Assembly (NCBI GenBank): GCA_016648135.1 | Contig: JADDOH010004002.1 | Location: forward strand, 186,001-250,000 | Reading direction: 5' to 3' | Source: Agrypnia vestita | Taxonomy: Eukaryota > Arthropoda > Insecta > Trichoptera > Phryganeidae | DNA length: 64,000 nucleotides | In this document: positions 54,183 to 64,000 of the stretch, in pieces | Numbering within the stretch: the stretch's first letter is position 1 | Layout: every line of letters starts with the position of its first letter | Position numbers and translations under genes: made by a program | Notes under the pieces: model-generated | The model's database searches: none | The model's input: the letters and a program-made list of their open reading frames with translations, nothing else | Told to the model about the DNA's origin: nothing

Positions 54183-55009
54183 CTTTTTTTATTTATTTAT
54201 TTATTAGAGACACTAACAGGATAATGGGTACATGACACTCAGATAATAAACATTGTAGTGAAGACTATGCCCATTATCCCAATTACAAGTGTCTTCGGCA
54301 CGCTCTAGTAACATGTATTTTTGTAATTAATTATATTTCACATGTACATTTATGTATAATATAAATTTGTGTTTGAGTGTAGTGCGATTAGTATTTAATG
54401 ATCTATAGGTTCATGTCGTCGTTTAGAAAATGGATGTTGTGTATGAGTGAGTTTTTGAACGAAGATAACGTGTATGCAAGAATACAGCATCAATGTTAGG
54501 GTCAGCACAATACAAATTATATGTGCGACACAACCTTGTAATGGGAGAAAAGTAACCGACATTATTAGTGTGCTGACTTATTCTGAAGAACTCCGGGTTT
54601 CTTATACGGGGTTTAACATGCAAATTTATATCAGATAGACAGAGAGAATCAATAGCTCCGCTGAGAATCTTGTGTAGCACAATGAGATCGGATATTTTTC
54701 GTCGGGACTCAAGTTTGTGCATCTTGAAAAAGGCAAGTCGATCTTCGTAGTTGTGAAGGTTATTGTGTTGGCCAGCTTTGTATGACAAAATACGTAGAAA
54801 CTTTTTCTGCACTCTCTCGATTCTCGTAATATGTGTTGTGTAATAAGGTGACCAAATAACTGACGAATATTCCAATATACTTCGTACTAGTGATGTACAG
54901 AGAAATTTTAGACTTTGAGGATTTTTAAAGTCTTGAGTAATTCTGGTGATAAATCCCAACATAGTATATGCCTTGTTTGTGATATTATCAAAGTGGTTTA
55001 AGCGTGAAT
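54183..55009 (-). mobile_element. CR1/Jockey-like LINE, reverse transcriptase C-terminal region and 3' UTR
   Basis: Minus-strand frame: LNHFDNITNKAYTMLGFIT, RITQDFKNPQSLKFLCTSLV, RSILEYSSVIWSPYYTTHIT, RIERVQKKFLRILSYK, then the same tail as the copy at 24.8 kb, ending TTSIF. The LVRSILEYSSVIWSPYY and IERVQKKFLR motifs are typical of the thumb and connection region after the RT palm. The 3' UTR ends in a (TTTA)n run on the + strand at 54188-54204. It is 5'-truncated near 55009 and provides the empty site for the mariner at 25.4 kb. Confidence 0.88.
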
Positions 55010-55451
55010 GTCCCTAATTCAAGATGGCAGAATGTTTCGTGTGTTATCTCGAGTCTCAGGCGGATGGTGAAGTGATGAAGTTGACAAGGAAGCCAGGAAG
55101 GTCAGGAGAGACATATACTATGTATTACAGGCACACACAATACATCAGTTGCCCAGAGAAGAGACACAAACAAAGGATGTTTGTATTTGGTTTAACTGCG
55201 TAATTATTATATCATGCATTATTGGCACCTAGGAATTCACTACGCATTAAGTCATTCCTGCACGATCGCCATTACGTGTAATTATGCCAGCAAATCAGAA
55301 CTGAGTCACGGCACAAGTAAACACTGTCCAATCAGTGCGTCATACATTCAACTATACAAGTGTCAATGTTTCAACCATTGAGGCTTCCTATCGTAGTTTT
55401 TAAGGCTTTCTTCGACAGTATATTTTAAGTGAGTTTGGTCTCTTTTGGTCT

Positions 55452-55780
55452 CTTCGTGGTGCAACATTATAATTTAAAAATATGTTTTACTTTACTTTGT
55501 AATACACACACACAATATGAGTTATTAAATTACAATTATAGTTTCGAGAGGAGCAGTCTTCTCATCGTCATGTATAGATAATAACTAACTTAAATACAAA
55601 ATTTATCAATCTAATTGGTTAGGTCAGGGGTCAGGGGGGCGCGAGGCAGGGAAGGGAATTTTTTTCCCCGAACAGCTCTAGGAGTGGTGAAGTGGACTGA
55701 AATGTGATATTATTTATTAGTGTGTTTCTAGAATTCTATTGTGTGTGTGTATTACAAAGTAAAGTAAAACATCTTCTGTG
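55452..55780. mobile_element. Decayed copy of the 7.7-kb hairpin element
   Basis: ggtgcaacattataattta and tttactttgtaatacacaca, then tagtttcgagaggagcag on the minus-strand arm; the core reads ATGACGA where CTGATGA stands in the intact copy. The right arm is reduced to gtgtgtattacaaagtaaag near 55745-55772, and unrelated sequence fills the middle. Confidence 0.7.
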
Positions 55781-55789
55781 TATATGTAA

Positions 55790-55895
55790 CCTCTCTGGCC
55801 ATCGTTTTCGGATCCCATTGCAGGGTCCGTCATCAAGGCTGATGATGGTCTAAACATTGGCCAGAGAGGTCACATATACACGGCAGAATATCCCA
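55790..55895. repeat. GATCCCATTGCAGGGTCC hairpin family, copy
   Basis: gtatatgtaacctctctggc is inverted at 55861-55889 (ggccagagaggtcacatat); the centre has ttttcggatcccattgcag and ggctgatgatgg. Outer text cggccgtgagaacctaagg also occurs (inverted) near 20680. Confidence 0.6.
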
Positions 55896-56621
55896 GAAAA
55901 CTATACACAGAAGATTCTGAACGGCCGTGAGAACCTAAGGACATTTTTAAAGTAAAACATATTTTTAAATTAGAGTTTGGTCTCTTTCACAATTCCTCTC
56001 CACTGACTGCTATTCCCCGCCGATTCCTATTTTTCTCACACCTTTCAACGCAGGCAGTCCACCTTTTCTCACGTCCTTTTCTTTTATCTAGGTTGTTTCT
56101 GCTTGGAAACTCACTTGGTGCCTTTTCAAAGTCTGACATTTTTTCAACATGGGCTGCCTTTTAGGGACTTTTTAGGACTTTTTAGACTGAAATCACTGTT
56201 GATGTTTAATTCGACATGCTTGACGGTTAGATTAGGAGATTCTTGTGGGGTTCGCAGCAAATCAGTCCTATACTCATAAAATGATCAAATTATGTAACAC
56301 GCATGTTATCTGCGCACCATAATATGATTGACGTTCACGCATCTCCATTTAAAAATAACGGACTATTGAACTGACTTAAAATTAATATAATTTTAATATT
56401 TTTTGGGCTCCTGATTTCAAGATTCTTTATTTTTCCTCCTTAACCCTTCCTTAGTGACCTTCTTAACACTTTCAAAACCTGACCTGACCAGCAGTTGACC
56501 AGTTCAAACAACACCTTTCTAAGATGACAAAATAATGAAATACAGAAAAAACAAAAATACCCCTAGTTCACATTAAATTACAAGTTTTCCCAAGTGTGCT
56601 CCTAGATTGTCGAGGACTCTA

Positions 56622-57300
56622 ACTAACTAACCATCACGCCGTTTCCCCGCACGGGTATGCAGAGAGGATTGGACGCCACACTCTTCTATCCTGGCACAAC
56701 ACTTTTGCTTCGGCCAAATTCATACATCTTCTCATAAAAGTTCTACGGTTATTGCGGCTTTTAACAGGGCCATCTTCAAATACTTGTAGTATCTGATCAT
56801 GCCAGGTCTTTCGCGGACGCCCTCTATTCATGTTGCCTTCAACACTCGCCTCATATATTTTCTTAACCATCCTTTCCTCGTTCGTACGTTCTACATGACC
56901 AAACCATCTCAGCACTCCTTTCTTTATTCTATCTACCGCACTACAGCCAGCATTGCATTCATGCCTAATTTGTTCATTTCTCACTCTGTCGACCAAAGAT
57001 TTTTCACACAAGCGTCTTAGTGACCGCATTTCTACCGCATTCAGTCTACTTTCATTCCTCTTTTGCCAATTCCAGGCTTCACTTCCATACATCAGGGCTG
57101 GCACTAGAACGCCGTTATGTACCGCTAGTCATGCTTCCTTTGACAGATTCTCATTGGCCATAATTGCATTTAGAGCACCATTAGCTTTGTTTCCCGCAGT
57201 CACTCTCCTTTCGATATCATTCTCAGCCTTGCCGTCTCTACTAAACATACTTCCCAAATACAGGACTCGAATAGAATATTTTTATATATGGACTATGGAC
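56622..57300 (-). mobile_element. LINE family A, longest copy in the window
   Basis: The minus-strand frame is open for 156 residues: MPALMYGSEAWNWQKRNESR, then NAVEMRSLRRLCEKSLVDRV, GVLRWFGHVERTNEERMVKK, GRPRKTWHDQILQVFEDGP, and CQDRRVWRPILSAYPC. Upstream (57100-57300) the homology continues with frameshifts. The 3' tail is ctaactaactaacc at 56622-56635. It is too short to be active. Confidence 0.87.
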
Positions 57301-57743
57301 ACGCCAGAGCTTCCACGGAAGTCTTCCATTTCAGGTGCCATCATCACTCGCGTTGTATGCCGACCTCGATCACCTCCTAGTCGTTTATTTGTTCCACATG
57401 ATCACACTCATTTCTATTCACCAAATCTTTATCTAACCTACATACCTATATGTAAAATGTAAAAATAATATGTAAAAATGTAAAAAAATATGTAAAAAAC
57501 CAAATCTTCGATAAGTGCAAAAGGCAGTGCGCGTTTTCACTTTCTCCCAAACATTTTGAAACGTCATGTTGCGTTATTCGGAAGAAAGTTACGGGCATAC
57601 TTTAACATGAACGAAACTATTGAAGAATTCCAGTTCGCTGATAGGGAGAGTTCTCAAGTTTACGTATAGATAAGAAGTTGTGGCCATGGCGCCGTGTTCA
57701 ATATTCCATTCATATGCGGGCGATGTGCATTCAGTCAAGTAGC

Positions 57744-59305
57744 TAGGGTTGCCAACCGTACTCTAAAATAGAGTATTGTACTCTATATCATGTAGGCGTA
57801 CTCTATAATCTATAACACTAATAGAGGACGCTAAAACACTTTTTTTTATACAACGTTTACTATACTATAGACGTACCACTATAACTTGGCGTGCGAGGGA
57901 GGACGTCCCTGTCGCGTAACAGAAGTTGTCAGTGTGTAAATTTACTACACAATACATAATGTACAGAATGTCCGGTGACCGGTGTCGTATTAAATACAGA
58001 AATTTGGTCGGGCAGCACTAAAGAAACCATGCAGTAATGGCGGCCGTTCTATCTGTCAAACTGTCAGACGGTAATATCGGCCCATCATTCGCTTTTTCAG
58101 CTTCGCAAAACTTTAACACTTCATTGACAATTGTTCTTGCACCATCCCGGACTGTTTAGGATGTTTTTGGACATAATAATTCAGTGTATATTGGTAATCG
58201 AGATGTCACAGCTCCCGAGCAAATACAAAATTGAACTAAATGACAGGGCGGGGGGTTACCGCCGGGTGCGGGCGGGGCGGGTTTTAGTTCCAAATTCGCC
58301 GCACACCAAGTTACGTTGGGCAAGCAATAGTGTCAGTCACGCATATATGATGCACAGAAGTTATAATTTTAAAAGAACTCCAAGGAGAAATGTTAAATAA
58401 CGCAGATTTTATGCAAAAATCCACCACAAAATGGCAATTCATATTTAAAAAATGTCCTGACGAATTTTTTTATTTAAAAAAAAATTGTTAGCTATGTACT
58501 TTCCGCTCTCACCACTTCAGCATTTACTGAGAGATTCTTTTCGGTCATGAATGTGAAGTGGCGGGAAGAGAGGAAGAGGGCTTCATTGAAATTGATTAAA
58601 AATGAGCTCCTGACCTATGTTAACTTAGAGTTAGAATTAGTGTATATTATAGATATCTCACAGAGACGAAACTGTATTAATTATGGGAAAGTAGGTATAA
58701 AAGTCATTTGGGTGTACACAGGACTTATGACCTGTCTTTTTATGGTTGGCTTAAGTGATCACTTTACACAATTGTAACATTCGCCATTTCCACCCATGAT
58801 AGAATATACCATGCTTATTCATTTTTTGGAAGTTGTATATATGTTCAAATTGCGTGGAAATCTTTCATATATGAGTTGTAAGCGCCTTTTTCATGCGGCC
58901 TGTACAAAGCCATTTTCATTCCCCTAAATCCCCACAGATGTCGCTAATGAGAAAATCTACATTGATTTTTTTTACGGAATTTTGAGAGCAATATACTTTA
59001 TTGTGTGTAATACAGTTTCGTCTCTGTGAGATATCTATAATATACACTAATTGATTAATAATGTCTCTGTGACATAAATCCAGCACTGTTCTGAAAGATT
59101 TGAACAAACTCAAAATATTCTGGAGAGTTAGAATGTTTGGAGTTCTTTTAAAAATAATGAAAAATTGTTATGTGCTGCAAAAAGTACCAAAAAATACCTT
59201 TTCAAAATTTTGAAATAAATACTCTCCGTACTCTTTATTTACCTCCTTTGAAATCAGACATACTCTATTTCTTCTAATAAAAGTTGACAAAAGTTGGCAA
59301 CCCTA
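57744..59305 (+). mobile_element. hAT element with 8-bp TSD and transposase C-terminal relic
   Basis: TIR tagggttgccaac at the left and its reverse complement gttggcaacccta at the right. An 8-bp duplication CAAGTAGC flanks at 57736-57743 and 59306-59313. At about 58495-58640 the + strand reads ALTTSAFTERFFSVMNVKWR then ERKRASLKLIKNELLTYVN, resembling the hAT dimerisation region (TERxFSxM). It is interrupted by the 485-bp element at 58639. About 440 bp of its left half also occurs at 48157-48595. Confidence 0.85.
58639..59123 (+). mobile_element. TCTCACAGAGAC-family short element, copy 3, inside a hAT element
   Basis: Flanked by agagttagaat at 58628-58638 and 59124-59134. Nearly identical to copy 2 except near 58925-59010, where it keeps the segment seen in copy 1 (ccacagatgtcgctaatgag) and has only about 38 bp of the inverted 5' end. 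It interrupts the hAT transposase relic. Confidence 0.85.
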
Positions 59306-59910
59306 CAAGTAGCGTACACATTGTACACTTTGACCATAATAAACAGGTTTGCAATCAGACTTAAAGGCGGGAAGAATCACACATAAACAAGGATTTCCCA
59401 ACATTCTGAAAGTTTACAACAAATTGTAAATTACCAGAAGGGTCTAGAATAAACGATGGAAATATCGACAACGCCATTGCGACATAATATTATTATATTT
59501 CGACAGCAAAGCACGACCACAGAATTGAAACCAACGTCGATCCGGTGTGCGTTATATCGACCAGAGAAATAAATTAAGCGAGTACCTGCCGGGCTTTCGA
59601 TGGCGAATAAGTGCGATCACAGACGTGCGATTACTACTACTGCATCAGATGCTGTCCGAAAAAATAACCAACAGCAAAACATTTATTTAAGCATACACAG
59701 TGAATACAGAATTATATACTTTTAAATTTAAATTGTTTAATTGTTCAGTGATTTATATTATTATTTTTAGTGTAATTAAAAAGATATTCATTGTCCCCTT
59801 AGCTAGATGGAGATCGTCCGTAAAGTAGTCATATTCATTCGTTGTATCCAACAATGGAATTTTAACAGGAACGATATTCACAAAATTGGTTAAAAAATTG
59901 GAGTTATTTA

Positions 59911-60428
59911 GAAAACATTAATAACCTGGCAGGACTGTACTCCTGCCTTGATTATGAGTCGAAAATGCTCAAGCTATTATGACGACCTAATATCAATAGT
60001 TAAGGAGATATGCGACATCAAATTTTGCATTTTTTTTCAATATTTCTGACTTATTTTTTGTAAAACGTTGGACTATCATTACAGTAACTTATATCGAGTA
60101 TGAAAAATTCATTTCCTTTAATACAAGTCAAATAAAAAAATAAAAACCTTCCAATTCCAATTCGAAAACATTCCAATTGGAATTTTTTCAGGGTTTTATT
60201 CATTTTATTTAACTTGTATTGAAACGAATGAATTTTTCGTAATTGATATTAGTTACTACAATGATAGTCCAACGTTTTACAAGAAAATTAGTCAGAAATA
60301 TTGAAAAAAAAATGCAAAATTTGATGTCGCATATCTCCATAACTATCGATATTAGGTCAGGATAGCTTGAACATTTTCGACTCATAATCAAGGCAGGAGT
60401 ATAATCCTGCGAGGTTATTAATGTTTTC
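59911..60428. repeat. Same foldback family, complete copy
   Basis: gaaaacattaataacctggc at the left is inverted at the right (gaggttattaatgttttc). Arms exceed 200 bp with a short loop of about 30 bp near 60170. Confidence 0.8.
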
Positions 60429-60700
60429 CAAATAATCCTCTATAAATAATATATAAAAACAAAATACCTTTTCGGACAATATATATAATCTTCGTTTACC
60501 AATAAATATAAAACGAATTCGAAATAGAAACATGAAATATATTTACACAAATTAATGAGAACAATAATTAGTTATAGATATTGGTCAAACATTTCCATCT
60601 GAACCCTACCCAATTGTAGCATGTGACGTGTTACAAATGTTTTTCGGTGAATGGGTTGTATAATTTCGGTGCTAAGAATATGTTAATTGGGTAGGTTTTA

Positions 60701-60806
<106 letters not shown>

Positions 60807-61466
60807 GACAGAGAACAACCATGTCACACACAACCACCACTCACTGGAGAACAATATAATTTACCCGAAAACAAAGCATTATTATGGAAGCGAGTATCGT
60901 TCACAATAAATTACAAAAAATCGCGAGCCGAAAATTTTCATACGTTCTTCGTGACATAACTATTTCAAGAAACGAGGTAACTCTATACTTCATGCTCCAT
61001 ATTTTAATGGAAACCAGAATGATCATAAAGTTCCAAACAATAGAAGGAACACATTGTGGTTGGAATAGCTCGCAGCGAGGCATGGTCTCGGACCATTGGA
61101 GTAATTTTAGTTCAGTGGTAAATCACCCGGTCAACCGTTGCCGACGAAACGAAACAAGGTTCAAGACGTAAGTTCACGGCTCTCCGGTACAAGTCTAAGG
61201 GTCTGACTCATAAAGAACAATACCTGGAAATGAAACTCGATAACAAATGACTGCTCAAGAATGCGAGTCGATATTTGAGAGAGTTCTAAATTACCGATTT
61301 ACTTTTTAAGCTGATTCTGTAGATTTGTCGAGCAAACGATACTATAAGGTGTTACTCAAGGATCTGTTTCAGGGATGGAACAATAAATTATGAGATAAAT
61401 GAATGATTTTATTAATAAAAACCATTGGCAGTGTAATTTCGAAACCTTCACGTTGATCCTCTACGA

Positions 61467-62220
61467 CATTGGTTCCCAAAGTTGACAGGACCGCGACCCA
61501 CCAAAAAAAAACTAATTTTCGGAACCCACCTCCTGCCTCACATTTTCCCAATTAATATTGTAACCACACGAAAGACTGTTCAAGTAAGAAAAAAAGAAAA
61601 ACCTCCAAATATAATCGAAATTTTTAATTACGAAAAATGTTAATATGTGATGTTTTAATGGGAAGGACGAATTTTTTGTCATAACAGCATTAGCGGTGAC
61701 TTCAATTATAGTCACTTTTAATCGCAGTAAATTCGACACGTTCAATTTATTTCTGTACTCTGTCATAATAGAAACCATGGCAGAAAGTTCCACTTCACAT
61801 GAGGTAGTGAGGGGGAGGAGGACTTTCATGGCTTCGTCAGACAAGCAAGGATAAGTGCCAGCAACTGAAAGCCAGAATTTTGCTAATTGTTTGCGATTAA
61901 AAGTATTTTTCAGCGATGTATCTTCTGATAAATCAATAAGCTCTTCACTTGCTTTTGTTGACATTTTAGTCGGTATGTAGTCTTGAAATGAATTTTAAAT
62001 CCAGTTTATCCTTTGAACTTTTTCATCTCTTTTTCGAAGTTGGCGTTAAAGTTATTTTTCAACTCTGTTAAATGAGTGAAAATTGCAGACACTACATTGA
62101 TATCTGGATGCACTTCGTTATCTATAATAAACACGACACGACCCGGACGAGACGTGTTGCGCGGTGTTGTGACTGCGACCCACCTAATATACGCTCGCGA
62201 CCCACCAGTGGGAAACACTA
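61467..62220 (-). mobile_element. hAT element, internally deleted, with 8-bp TSD
   Basis: Ends cattggttcccaaag and (reverse complement) tagtgtttcccactg; 8-bp duplication CTCTACGA at 61459-61466 and 62221-62228. The minus strand carries a transposase C-terminal relic: TELKNNFNANFEKEMKKF, then EELIDLSEDTSLKN, FWLSVAGTYPCLSDEAMKVL, and ELSAMVSIMTEYRNKLNV. This is the hAT dimerisation region of ZBED5/FAM200-like transposases (usual form FSAMxxIKxKYRNRLxV). Most of the catalytic core is missing. Confidence 0.87.
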
Positions 62221-62559
62221 CTCTACGAGATTAAGTAGAGATTCACATTTGTTTACCATACGACACTTGCATTATCTTCATTCATGTATTTCATATGTCT
62301 AAAAATCTTTTCATACATTTGTCAATATTTGTTTATTATCTGTAATGATAATTTTTTTTAAATTTCTTAAACATATTTTCACACATTGCACCCTTTGCAT
62401 ATTATATATATATATAGTATATTAAAACATTTGATTTTCTCTTGAGTACTCTAATCAATTCAAGAAATACTTAATAATCTAATAAGTGTTTATTTCTTAA
62501 GATGACTTCCTCCTCGGTTTCAGTTAGACTATAAAATAGTTATGTCTTACATTTCACAG

Positions 62560-62730
62560 GTGGCGGAAACTGAGAAGCCAGCTAAATCTATCCACTGGAA
62601 CATGTCTGCAGAAGCTGAGAGGGCGGAGACCTTAGAGGCGAAGAAGGCGGAGAACGGGGTTCCAGAAGGGTCGTCTGGAGTCTCTTTCATCAAGAAAAAC
62701 TGGTCACTTGGATTAAAGATACTCGAACTG
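62560..62730 (+). CDS. First visible coding exon of a third gene, leaving the window
   Basis: Acceptor tttcacag ends at 62559; donor ACTG|GTAAG starts at 62731; length 171, phase 0 at both ends. It reads VAETEKPAKSIHWN, then MSAEAERAETLEAKKAENGV, then PEGSSGVSFIKKNWSLGLKI and LEL. The N-terminal part is charged and rich in Ala, Glu and Lys. The end (KKNWSLGLKILEL) looks like the cytosolic lead into a first membrane span, as in MARVEL-like proteins (inference). Translation could start at ATG 62603 or in an upstream exon; ATG 62542 is also in frame but lies in the likely intron. The rest of the gene is not visible. Confidence 0.65.
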
Positions 62731-63931
62731 GTAAGATTTCTGTTAAGTTTTCATTTTAGTTAAGTCAGAATAAAAGCTTTCAACGAAAAATAATCAAACT
62801 GACCACATTGTGAAATAAGAGTTACAAAGATACATAAACAAGTCATTAGAAATAATAACAACTGTCATGTAAAAGACTCAATATTTCGGATACATTCTCT
62901 GCAATGAGAAATGTGGTATATATTAAAAGGCAATAGAAAAAAGTTATCAGAAAGAGGCCGTCTTTCGTGTCGTCAACTTTCGAGAGAATGTAGCATATTA
63001 TGATGAATATGAACAAAAATTAAATGTAACATATGACATAACATGGAAAAATGCAGATAAACAATAAAGGAGAAGTAAGACAATGAGGGCAGACCCAGAA
63101 AAATGAGGATGGGGTCATTTGAAGAGAACAAGAACCCGATCTCATTTTTGAAAAACTGGAGAATATGTCATTCTAATGGCCGATGAATCTAAACAGTCAG
63201 TAAATCAGGCCATCGTCAGGTCTTTAAAGGCTTGGTCATTACAATAAACTGAATGGGACCCAATACCCTACATTACATTATAATCTGTAATAAGCCGATG
63301 TTACAAAGCTCGTGAAACACAAAAGGAGTGACATAGTAAAAGTGTCGTAAATAAATTCATAAGCCAGACTTCTCAGTCGCAGAGGAGAAATCAGAAACAA
63401 TAGAAAATGCAAAACTGTCGTGCTACTCACTGCATTTCTCTGTACTGCAACAACAAGGCAAGCCAGCCATTTGCAGTAATTTATACCTAGAGATCTGTTT
63501 TATGGTCAGAATTGCAGACATGCACGAGCGGCGTCTAATTCTTGGAGTATTACGTACTTTACATTGACATGGAAATGTTTTTGTTTCCAATTTTTTTAGG
63601 AGTACTGTCTTGTTCCACTTTCTACAGGTGTTGAGAAAGAAGTAACCAATGATGTGTAATGTGACCGATGCGGTTGATTTTGTGAAATTAATTTTTTATT
63701 GCAAGTAATGCTTTAAAGATTTATTTATTTATGGTAAAGGTAATTTTTTCTTCTTCTTACACCGTAGTAGACTGGCTGATGGTTATAACTATTTTGTTGA
63801 CTGGAAAAGCTGCAAGCCATTAATTTTATTCATTTATTTATTTCTATTTAATTTTAAGTATAAAATTTTGTTTGGACTGTACCTGTCTCACTAGAAATAT
63901 CTGTGTTGAGACAGGCATAGTTTATAATATT
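62731..63931. other. Intron of gene 3, nothing recognised
   Basis: From the GTAAG donor onward no second exon of gene 3 was found before the window end. Confidence 0.45.
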
Positions 63932-64000
63932 GTAACTAACTAACTAACTAACTAACCATCACGCCGTTTCCCTGCAGGGGTAGGCAGAGAGGATTGAACG
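63932..64000 (-). mobile_element. LINE family A, 3' end, cut by window edge
   Basis: taactaactaactaactaac then catcacgccgtttccctgc and ggggtaggcagagaggatt: the same 3' terminus as the copies at 0.7 and 56.6 kb. The rest lies beyond the window. Confidence 0.85.

Noticed and set aside
58450..58475. ctgacga at 58455 as a hammerhead core
   Set aside because: Followed by a T-rich run with no hairpin and no GAAA.

Overview
This is eukaryotic, AT-rich, intron-bearing DNA dominated by transposable elements. An insect is indicated by three exons that spell most of Snakeskin (Ssk), a four-span smooth septate junction protein known from arthropods, and by a mariner close to those of moths and other insects. 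The order is not proven. Lepidoptera is plausible, but mariners move between species. Host exons stand out because they are GC-rich at third codon positions in an AT-rich background.

Host genes, all on the + strand: (1) Ssk, coding exons 2-4 at 7377-7573, 8942-9071 and 12021-12116, with the short first coding exon not found and probably upstream of the window; (2) a second four-span membrane protein with exons 16386-16493 and 19879-20243 and an unlocated last exon; (3) the first visible exon of a third gene at 62560-62730, which reads into a probable first membrane span and leaves the window at the right. No other host gene is supportable. The 42 kb between genes 2 and 3 is almost entirely repeat-derived.

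Mobile DNA. Non-LTR retrotransposon pieces: about ten copies of one family with a (TTAG)n 3' tail and a conserved RWFGHVERM region (0.7, 13.7, 18.6, 21.4, 34.5, 36.1, 50.1, 52.4, 56.9 and 64.0 kb), two RTE-like families (22.0-23.2, 29.7-30.2 kb), a CR1/Jockey-like family (24.8 and 54.2-55.0 kb) and others (15.6, 23.4, 42.4 kb). DNA transposons: a nearly intact mariner with an open transposase frame (25407-26693), three decayed mariners, three hAT-like elements each with a different perfect 8-bp target duplication (43969-44718, 57744-59305, 61467-62220), a candidate PIF/Harbinger MITE (9131-9714), and several MITE and foldback families. An unclassified 400-485 bp element occurs three times, each bracketed by its own 11-bp duplication.

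The most unusual content is a set of hairpin elements whose arms carry hammerhead-ribozyme-like motifs: CUGANGA, a hairpin, GAAA, a short self-complementary stem III, then NUH and a matching stem I. The best examples are at 7.7-7.9, 43.2, 53.3 and 13.2 kb, with decayed relatives at 2.3-2.6, 34.1, 51.1, 55.5 and perhaps 20.8, 44.9 and 55.8 kb. One hairpin lies in Ssk intron 2. Hammerheads of this type are known from Penelope-like elements and retrozymes. No Penelope reverse transcriptase or GIY-YIG reading frame is visible here, so these look like non-autonomous carriers.

Tandem arrays: 159-bp units with an alternating two-unit order (46.4-47.2 kb), 52-bp and about 55-bp units inside a MITE (31.6-32.3 kb), about 125-bp units (27.35-27.9 kb), a 10-bp periodic heat-shock-element-like array (32.9-33.1 kb), and a 101-nt poly-T run (60.7 kb). 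No rRNA gene, functional tRNA gene, CRISPR array or viral gene was seen.
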